5,195 bases of DNA from Paracoccaceae bacterium (lineage in GTDB: Bacteria > Pseudomonadota > Alphaproteobacteria > Rhodobacterales > Rhodobacteraceae), in assembly GCA_003565055.1 (NCBI GenBank), contig PXDM01000316.1:1-5195 (forward strand). The letters are read 5' to 3'. Positions within the stretch are counted from its first letter, which is position 1. The number at the start of each line of letters is the position of its first letter. The translations under genes were made by a program, and so were the position numbers. A model generated the notes under the pieces. The model was not told the origin of the DNA. It did not search any database and saw only the letters and a program-made list of their open reading frames with translations. Shown piece by piece: positions 1-5,195 of this stretch.

Positions 1-209
1 AGAGACCTGTCAATGCCAGGCATACCCCTGAGATCCAGATATCGCATCGCCGACGCATGAGCAGCTCCGTCATGGCCAAAGCGCAGCTTATCGCCCCGAC
101 GCTCGAGAACTGCGTGGCTGTCGAAAGCATAACGGCGGAAATCGAGATGATCCGGAATCAGGGCAAGGCCGCGTGAAAGGGCGCGCGAGGTGAAATCTGC
201 GCGCCTGTA
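1..209. other. Stretch downstream of hsdR with no identified gene; two unproven open frames
   Basis: Apart from the inverted repeat I can identify nothing firm here. On the minus strand the hsdR frame stays open after its TGA right to the window edge (about 69 codons, including IPDHLDFRRYAFDS and ERRGDKLRFGHDG). It has no ATG until AMRYLDL, near the edge, so if real it would be a gene fragment missing its start. On the plus strand the codon-aligned opposite frame is open from position 3 to a TGA at 174-176 and could be the tail of a convergent gene. By my count its third positions are richer in G+C (about 74%) than those of the minus frame (about 56%), which slightly favours the plus reading. 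I recognise neither product. An ATG at 213-211 overlaps the hsdR stop as ATGA, but its frame ends after about 43 arginine- and proline-rich codons and does not look coding. Confidence 0.35.
180..205 (-). terminator. GC-rich inverted repeat just after hsdR; possible weak terminator or mRNA-end hairpin
   Basis: A perfect 7-bp inverted repeat (GGCGCGC at 180-186 and GCGCGCC at 199-205) encloses a 12-nt loop and begins 4 nt past the hsdR stop codon. Every stem pair is G-C, so the RNA hairpin should be stable. No run of T follows on either strand, so it is not a classical intrinsic terminator. It could protect the 3' end of the mRNA, act with Rho, or be a chance feature of GC-rich DNA. Confidence 0.3.
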
Positions 210-3200
210 TCATCCTTCAAACGATTTCGCCAAAACCTCCGCCTGTTGAACGACTTTCTTGATGGCATCCGAAGCCAAATCCGGTGGAAACCCGTGTTTT
301 TTCAAGATGCGCCGGATGGTGACCCGCATTTTGGTGCGCACGTTCTGCTTTCGCCACCAGTCGACTGATGAGTTGGCCTGCACGGCGTTGACCAGTTCCT
401 GCGCGATGACCCGCAATTCTTCGTTGCCCATCAACTCACGGGCGCTCTCGTTCTGGGCAAGGGCATCGTAGAATGCAACTTCCTCCGGGGACATGCCGTC
501 CTCGGGTTGCTGCTGCAAGTCTTTGGCCATGTCGATCATCTCTTTGATGACCTGGATCGCATCAATGCTGCGGTTGTGATAGCGGGCCATCGCATCGGTC
601 AGGCGTTTCGAGAAAGCTTCGTTTTGGGTCTGGTTTGTCCGCGTTCGTGTGCGGATTTCCCCGTTCAGAAGTTTCCGTAGTGCTTCGACGGCCAGGTTCT
701 TGTGCGGGGTATTCTGCAACCCCAACAAGAAATCCTCGCTCAGAACACTGAGATCAGGACGATCTATCCCGGCGGCCTCAAGAATATCGATGACTTCGGT
801 CGAGGCCACAGCCCGGTTGAGGAGCTGCGCTATGGCAAGTTCGGTATCTTCAGCAGTTCGGCCTGTTCGGGACGAGGCATCCATTTTGCGGATTGCAGCC
901 TGCACGGCCACAAAGAACCCGACCTCATCCTTCAGTGCTGCCGCCTCGGCGGTGCCTGCGGCAATGCGGAATGCTTTTACCAATCCCGCAACGGCAGTCA
1001 TGAAGCGTTTCTTGCTATCTTCGCGGTTTTCTGGGTCTTTCCCATCAACCTTGAGCGTCAGGGCATGTTCAATCGCAATGGGGAGGATACGGATGCGATC
1101 AGCGGGTGATCCGCGCACGGCCTCCATATAGGGAACGCCAAAGAACATTCCCCGCATAATATCGATCTGGGTATGCAAGGCATGCACGGCCTCGCCTTGA
1201 TCGACCCCTGTCTGTTTCTGGTCTGCCTGCGAATAATGCCGCAGGGCTTTCTTCAGATCGGCGGCGAGACCGATGTAATCAACCACAAGCCCGGATGGCT
1301 TGGACCCGAACACACGGTTGATCCGTGTGATCGCTTGCATCAACCCATGCCCCTTCATGGGCTTGTCGACATACATCGTGTGCATGCAAGGGGCGTCAAA
1401 CCCTGTCAGCCACATATCCCGCACGATCACCAGCTTCATCGCATCAGCAGGGTCGCGATACCGGGTCCGCAAAGTTTCAAGACGGGCTTTTGACCTGATA
1501 TGCGGCTGGAACTCGGCGGGGTCTTGCGCCGCTCCCGTCATAACGACCTTCACCGCCCCCTCGGCGTCCTCATCTGCATGCCACTCAGGGCGGGCGGCGA
1601 TGATGCGGTCGTAGACCTCGACACAAATCCGGCGTGACATGCAGACGATCATCGCCTTGCCGCCATCCATCGCCTCGACCCGAGCATCAAAGTGTTTCAG
1701 GATATCCTCAACCACCTTGTCAAGACGCGGCGCTGCCCCGACCAGCTTTTCAAGCTGCGTCCATTTCGAGGTCATTGCCCCCTTGCTGTCGTCGTCAATG
1801 CTGATCCCGTCAGCCTCGGCCTCTTCGATGATCTCTTCGAATTCCGCATCAAGCAGTTCGCCTGCCTCATTTGACAGCTCGATCTTGGCGACGCGGCCTT
1901 CGTAGTAGATGGGAACCGTCGCCCCGTCTGATACCGCCTGTGCGATATCATAGACATCGATGTAATCGCCAAACACCGCTTGGGTATCCGCCCCCACCAG
2001 CGCAATCGGGGTGCCGGTGAAACCAACGTAAACCGCATTCGGCAGGGCCGTGCGAAGGTGGTGGGCAAAGCCGTATTTCGTCTCGCCCGTGTCGCGGTTC
2101 AGTTTCGCGTCAAACCCGTATTGCGAACGGTGCGCCTCGTCAGCGAAGACAACCACATTTGAACGGTTGGTCAACTCACCAAAATCAGGGCTGCCTTTTT
2201 CAGGACGGAATTTCTGAATGGTGGCAAAGATAACCCCGCCCACCTTGCGATCCCCCAGCTTGCGGCGCAGATCGGGCACGTCTTCGGCCTGAACAGGGGT
2301 TTCCCCAAATAATGCCGCACAACGTGAGAATGTCGCGAAGAGCTGATTGTCCAGATCGTTGCGGTCGGTGATCACCACGATCGTGGGGTTTTCCAACCGT
2401 GGGTCACGCATCAAGCGCCCGGCCAGAAACGTCATCAGTAGGGATTTACCCGATCCTTGGGTGTGCCACATCACGCCGCCGCGGCTGTCCCGCCCATGGG
2501 CACCCAGAACGGCCAGAACACCTTTGCGCACGGCGTGAAACTGGCGATAGCCCGCGATCTTTTTGATCGGGCCTTTGCCCTCGTCCTCGAAGACGGTGCA
2601 AAAGCGGATCATTTCCAGAATGACCTGCGGGGTCAGCAATCCATGGATCAGGGTTTGCAGCGCAAGGCTGCTGCCTGTCTCGACAAGGGTTTCCCCATCC
2701 ACCGTGCGCCAGTTCATGAAACGGTCAAAGTTGGCCGAGACTGATCCGTATTTCGCCGTCACCCCTTCGGAAATCACGTTGAACGCATTGGTGCGGAACA
2801 GATCGGGCACTTGCGCCTTGTAGGTTTCAAGCTGGTTATACGCCCCCTTCAAGCTGCCGCTTTGGGTGCCTTTCAGCTCGATCACGATCACCGGCATGCC
2901 GTTCAGAAAGACGATCACATCGGGCCGCCGTGCAGTTTGGCCCACCACCTCGAACTGGTTCACAACCAGCCAGTCATTCTGGCCGCCCTCAAAATCAATC
3001 ACGCGGGCGATATCGTGGCGCTCTTCGCCGCCGGCAAACCACGATACAGGAACCCCCGTTGTAAGAACCCCGTGGATGCGGCGGTTTTCCGACATGAGAT
3101 CGCCCGAGAATTTCGTGTCGCGAATATCGTTCAGCGCCACCCGCACCGCATCATCGGGCAGATCGGGGTTCAGGCGGCGAATGGCCCCTTCCAGCCGATC

Positions 3201-3344
3201 CAGCAGCAGCACATCGCGGAAACTTTCCCGCATCGGGTGGGCCACCTCGGGCGACAGGGCCGATCCGTGCAGATAGGCAAAGCCCAAGCCCTGCAACTCT
3301 TCCAGCGCCCATTGTTCCAGATCATCCTCGGAGGCAAAGGCCAT
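210..3344 (-). CDS. hsdR: Type I restriction-modification enzyme, restriction/translocase subunit R
   Basis: HsdR is the ATP-dependent motor and endonuclease of a type I restriction complex. With HsdM and HsdS it recognises unmethylated target sites, pumps DNA past itself and cuts at a distance. The 1044 residues fit the family's usual size of about 1000-1100. Domains in order: a PD-(D/E)XK nuclease with D142 (RPDVIVF), E156 and K158 (VIELKG) and the HsdR-type QxxxY motif Q171-Y175; then an SF2 helicase motor with Walker A TQGSGKS (295-301), motif Ia around VVITDRNDLDNQL (323-335), DEAH box 402-405 in FADEAHRSQYG, motif III GFTGTPI (441-447), motif V VRDMWLTGFDAP (641-652) and motif VI QAITRINRVF (670-679, with arginines 674 and 677). 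A C-terminal helical region, about 865-1037, resembles DUF3387. All key residues are present and there is no frameshift, so the gene looks functional. The ATG at 3344 has a good Shine-Dalgarno GAGGA and overlaps the upstream stop. hsdM and hsdS are not in the window. Confidence 0.97.
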   Translation of the reverse strand: MAFASEDDLEQWALEELQGLGFAYLHGSALSPEVAHPMRESFRDVLLLDRLEGAIRRLNPDLPDDAVRVALNDIRDTKFSGDLMSENRRIHGVLTTGVPVSWFAGGEERHDIARVIDFEGGQNDWLVVNQFEVVGQTARRPDVIVFLNGMPVIVIELKGTQSGSLKGAYNQLETYKAQVPDLFRTNAFNVISEGVTAKYGSVSANFDRFMNWRTVDGETLVETGSSLALQTLIHGLLTPQVILEMIRFCTVFEDEGKGPIKKIAGYRQFHAVRKGVLAVLGAHGRDSRGGVMWHTQGSGKSLLMTFLAGRLMRDPRLENPTIVVITDRNDLDNQLFATFSRCAALFGETPVQAEDVPDLRRKLGDRKVGGVIFATIQKFRPEKGSPDFGELTNRSNVVVFADEAHRSQYGFDAKLNRDTGETKYGFAHHLRTALPNAVYVGFTGTPIALVGADTQAVFGDYIDVYDIAQAVSDGATVPIYYEGRVAKIELSNEAGELLDAEFEEIIEEAEADGISIDDDSKGAMTSKWTQLEKLVGAAPRLDKVVEDILKHFDARVEAMDGGKAMIVCMSRRICVEVYDRIIAARPEWHADEDAEGAVKVVMTGAAQDPAEFQPHIRSKARLETLRTRYRDPADAMKLVIVRDMWLTGFDAPCMHTMYVDKPMKGHGLMQAITRINRVFGSKPSGLVVDYIGLAADLKKALRHYSQADQKQTGVDQGEAVHALHTQIDIMRGMFFGVPYMEAVRGSPADRIRILPIAIEHALTLKVDGKDPENREDSKKRFMTAVAGLVKAFRIAAGTAEAAALKDEVGFFVAVQAAIRKMDASSRTGRTAEDTELAIAQLLNRAVASTEVIDILEAAGIDRPDLSVLSEDFLLGLQNTPHKNLAVEALRKLLNGEIRTRTRTNQTQNEAFSKRLTDAMARYHNRSIDAIQVIKEMIDMAKDLQQQPEDGMSPEEVAFYDALAQNESARELMGNEELRVIAQELVNAVQANSSVDWWRKQNVRTKMRVTIRRILKKHGFPPDLASDAIKKVVQQAEVLAKSFEG

Positions 3345-4495
3345 CAGCTGTCCTCGTCGTCGTGAGTTCTGATCTGGCGGTTGAGCCGTGCCAATGGATC
3401 ACGAAACGCGGCTTCCAGCTTGCGGATATGCGCCGACAGCCAGGTCACCATCTCTGGCCATGTCTCGCGGTTGTAGCCGTCAAATGGCTTTGCATACACG
3501 ATGCGGCTGGCCTTTTTGTCTTCCATCCGCCGCCAATCCAGTTGGGCGCCAAAGGCCGCCTCGATCTTGGCCCGTTCCGCAAACAGCTGGTCGAAAACCC
3601 ACTTGTTCTCTGATGCCTCAGATCGCTGCAAACTCAACTCGACCCGTGCCTCGTCCTTGCCAAAGATCATCTGGAAAGGCACCGACCGAACCCCTGATCC
3701 GGCACTCAGCCAGTGGTCTTTGGTTGGGCTGATGTTGCGAAACAGCTCGACCCCATCTGCCCGCAACCGCTCCAGCGCCACTTCCCAAAAGGCATGGCGC
3801 AGCTTGTGGCGGTGTTTCTGGGTGTCGTGGGTAACCTTTTCCTCGTTATCCTTGGTGGACATCCCGATCATGAAATCGGCGGCCTCGGGTGTGGGGATGA
3901 TCTGTTGGATGTCCAGGATCAGCTCGTCCCCAAGCATATAGGGCGTAACCTTGAAGCACTGCGCCTGAATACCCCGGCTCAGCAGCCATAGCACGGTTGC
4001 CGTCACCTCGCGGCGGAAATTGGCGGCGATGAAAATCATCCGCTGGTCATTTCCGGGGTTCAGGACGATCTCGCCCAGATCCTCGACCTCCATGAACTCG
4101 CACAGACGGGCCGCCGCATTGCCGCCGCCGCAGAACCTGTCCAGATATTGCTGATAGATATCGACGATCTGCGTCTTGGTCAGGCCCGAGACATAGGCGG
4201 TGTATTTCAACGCCTGCCACGCCACATCGCGGCCCGAGTCATCGAGCTTGTTTTCGATGACAACAAGGTTCCCGTCCTTGTCCAGCGCCAGCAAATCAAG
4301 GCGTTCACGGGTGGCATCGAACCCATCGAACTCCTTCTGGATGATCAGCAGTTCCTCGCCCAAGGCGTCGGGCTGATTGGCCAGCCATTCTTGCAAATGG
4401 TCACGTTCCCGCAGGGCAAGATCAGAGAACCGCTTTTGAACAAGACGCGACAGGCGGTTTTGGGAACGGTCAACGCGGAACAAGGAAATCCCCAC
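3344..4495 (-). CDS. PD-(D/E)XK nuclease domain plus DUF4268 domain protein
   Basis: This is a complete 383-residue protein, probably a cytoplasmic DNA nuclease or a partner of the type I system encoded next to it. The N-terminal half resembles NucS/RecB-like nucleases. E30 lies in an ERDHLQEWL helix, D67 in RLDLLALD, E81 and K83 in VVIENK, and Q94-ALK-Y98 fits the QxxxY motif; together these form a full PD-(D/E)XK set. Residues about 153-200 form a further alpha/beta segment (FIAANFRREV to DIQQIIP). Residues about 225-365 match DUF4268, a domain often found in proteins encoded beside restriction-modification genes. The C-terminus is acidic (DDEDS). The start is GTG at 4495. An in-frame TAA lies directly before it (TAAGTG), so no start further upstream is possible, and the N-terminus ISLFRVDR looks usual for such proteins. 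No strong Shine-Dalgarno site is visible, and the gene begins inside the end of the preceding one, so coupling is likely. The stop overlaps the hsdR start by 1 nt (TGATG). The target and specificity cannot be told from the sequence. Confidence 0.88.
   Translation of the reverse strand: MGISLFRVDRSQNRLSRLVQKRFSDLALRERDHLQEWLANQPDALGEELLIIQKEFDGFDATRERLDLLALDKDGNLVVIENKLDDSGRDVAWQALKYTAYVSGLTKTQIVDIYQQYLDRFCGGGNAAARLCEFMEVEDLGEIVLNPGNDQRMIFIAANFRREVTATVLWLLSRGIQAQCFKVTPYMLGDELILDIQQIIPTPEAADFMIGMSTKDNEEKVTHDTQKHRHKLRHAFWEVALERLRADGVELFRNISPTKDHWLSAGSGVRSVPFQMIFGKDEARVELSLQRSEASENKWVFDQLFAERAKIEAAFGAQLDWRRMEDKKASRIVYAKPFDGYNRETWPEMVTWLSAHIRKLEAAFRDPLARLNRQIRTHDDEDS
3351..3355 (-). promoter_or_regulatory. 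Ribosome binding site of hsdR
   Basis: GAGGA on the minus strand lies 6 nt before the hsdR ATG and inside the last codons of the upstream gene, where it encodes part of the acidic tail. It supports the ATG at 3344 as the start. With the TGATG stop/start overlap, it suggests that ribosomes finishing the DUF4268 gene can re-initiate on hsdR. Confidence 0.7.
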
Positions 4496-5195
4496 TTACT
4501 TCACTGGCATCAAAAAAAGCGATGCCGTTCAACTTCTCACGCTTCAGATAAGATTGCATGTCGTGACTATTCTCCTGAAATTCCATCCACTCCGGATCGT
4601 CATCATGCATTTTCAGATCAATTTTCGAGTCAACCGCCTTCATGCCATTTGCCAAGCCACACCCAGCACCCTTTTGAAATAACTCGTGTAGTGGCCGCAT
4701 TCCACTGTGCAATCGACCCAGTTTATTCGACTTTTTTTGCTCAACAAATCTCGCCGATGCAACGCTGCAGCCCCAAAAACTCGGGGGGATAAAGCCAGCG
4801 GAAATGTTCTGGAACAGGTGATGATCTTTAACCTGATCGTGATTGTAAAAAACATATATCGGGTTATTCGGCCCTGATCGCTGGATCAGCGTATTGGTTT
4901 GGCCTTTTGCGAGAACATGCCCATCGTAACGCCCCGGCAAAAGCTGGTTGTTCTTTCCACGCCGTCGATACAATTTCTTCGCCTGTACGCGAAACCCTAT
5001 TCGGCAGGGGCCCTGCCTGAAAAACCAGACCCAATCAGCACCTGTGTCCTTTTCTCTTTGCCTTGTAAAAAGTTTAACCCGAAATCCTGCCTTTGGAAGA
5101 TCTCGACCCATTTGTAGCAAAAGGCATTCAGTGATCGTTTCCTCCTGAAGGTTCATACCTTGGTCATAGGCATGAATCTGCTCTCGCCAAACAAC
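4470..5195 (-). CDS. DUF6615-like protein, possible PD-(D/E)XK-type nuclease (5' end outside window)
   Basis: The function is not established. The sequence resembles the uncharacterised DUF6615 family as I remember it. Numbering from the ATG at 5156 (228 residues), I see an N-terminal EETITE segment (residues 5-10), FTRQRE (30-35), GADWVW (39-44), FRVQAKKL (55-62), a hydrophobic strand PIYVFYN (99-105) and FWGCSVASA (127-135). E6, D41 and Q58-x-K60 are spaced like the catalytic core of a PD-(D/E)XK nuclease with Q in place of the usual D/E; this is inference. There is no signal peptide or membrane segment, so it is probably cytoplasmic. The frame stays open for 13 codons upstream of the ATG to the window edge and reads protein-like (WREQIHAYDQG). 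The only Shine-Dalgarno-like AAGG is 1 nt from that ATG, too close to work. The true start is therefore probably outside the window. The 3' end overlaps the next gene by 26 nt. G+C is clearly lower than in the neighbours, which hints at separate acquisition. Confidence 0.8.
   Translation of the reverse strand, partial: VVWREQIHAYDQGMNLQEETITECLLLQMGRDLPKAGFRVKLFTRQREKDTGADWVWFFRQGPCRIGFRVQAKKLYRRRGKNNQLLPGRYDGHVLAKGQTNTLIQRSGPNNPIYVFYNHDQVKDHHLFQNISAGFIPPSFWGCSVASARFVEQKKSNKLGRLHSGMRPLHELFQKGAGCGLANGMKAVDSKIDLKMHDDDPEWMEFQENSHDMQSYLKREKLNGIAFFDASEVSGDFLVPR

Noticed and set aside
82..213. ATG at 213-211 overlapping the hsdR stop as ATGA, suggesting a coupled downstream gene
   Set aside because: The frame ends after about 43 codons, and the product is rich in arginine and proline with no plausible domain.
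637..665. Short RTRTRT repeat in the HsdR C-terminal region as a possible tandem repeat or insertion
   Set aside because: A basic stretch at this point is normal for DUF3387-type regions, and the DNA repeat is too short and imperfect to mean anything.
649..1131. Plus-strand open frame of 160 codons opposite the hsdR C-terminal region
   Set aside because: The product is serine/arginine/alanine-rich with no motif, typical of an antisense shadow of a GC-rich gene.
2811..3365. Plus-strand open frame of 184 codons opposite the start of hsdR
   Set aside because: It is antisense to the well-supported N-terminal nuclease domain of HsdR, has no recognisable domain, and is explained by codon bias of the gene on the other strand.
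4148..4792. Plus-strand open frame of 214 codons
   Set aside because: It spans the junction of two real minus-strand genes in antisense, and its product shows no family motif; treated as a shadow.
4640..4855. Minus-strand open frame of 71 codons inside the DUF6615-like gene
   Set aside because: It lies in another frame within a better-supported gene and has no convincing ribosome binding site. It matters only as the tail a -1 frameshift would produce.
1..5195. CRISPR array, tRNA, rRNA or insertion sequence ends
   Set aside because: I saw no spaced direct repeats, cloverleaf-like sequence, rRNA-like stretch, transposase or terminal inverted repeats.

Overview
The window reads as a bacterial defence-island segment. 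All convincing genes lie on the minus strand and are transcribed right to left. Base composition of the two main genes (roughly 57-63% G+C in the lines I counted by hand), C/G-rich third codon positions and the protein style fit a proteobacterium, perhaps an alphaproteobacterium such as a Rhodobacterales member. This is only an inference, because the window holds no taxonomic marker gene.

Layout in transcription order: (1) 5195-4470, the 5'-truncated end of a gene whose product matches my memory of the uncharacterised DUF6615 family, with GADW and QAK motifs that could form a PD-(D/E)XK-like nuclease centre; (2) 4495-3344, a complete gene for a protein with an N-terminal NucS/RecB-like PD-(D/E)XK nuclease domain and a C-terminal DUF4268 domain; (3) 3344-210, a complete hsdR, the restriction/translocase subunit of a type I restriction-modification system, with nuclease, SF2 helicase motor and C-terminal DUF3387-like helical region all intact; (4) 209-1, a short stretch with a GC-rich inverted repeat just after the hsdR stop and no gene I can name.

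The three genes are tightly packed: a 26-nt overlap between the first two and a 1-nt TGATG overlap between the second and hsdR. They are very likely one operon with translational coupling. The modification (hsdM) and specificity (hsdS) genes needed for a working type I system are not in the window and would be expected upstream, beyond the right edge. HsdR would cut unmodified DNA after ATP-driven translocation. The two preceding proteins look like accessory nuclease-type proteins that may widen or regulate this defence, so the cassette may carry three consecutive PD-(D/E)XK-type proteins. The first gene is visibly poorer in G+C than its neighbours, suggesting it was acquired separately. The many plus-strand open frames are antisense shadows of these genes.
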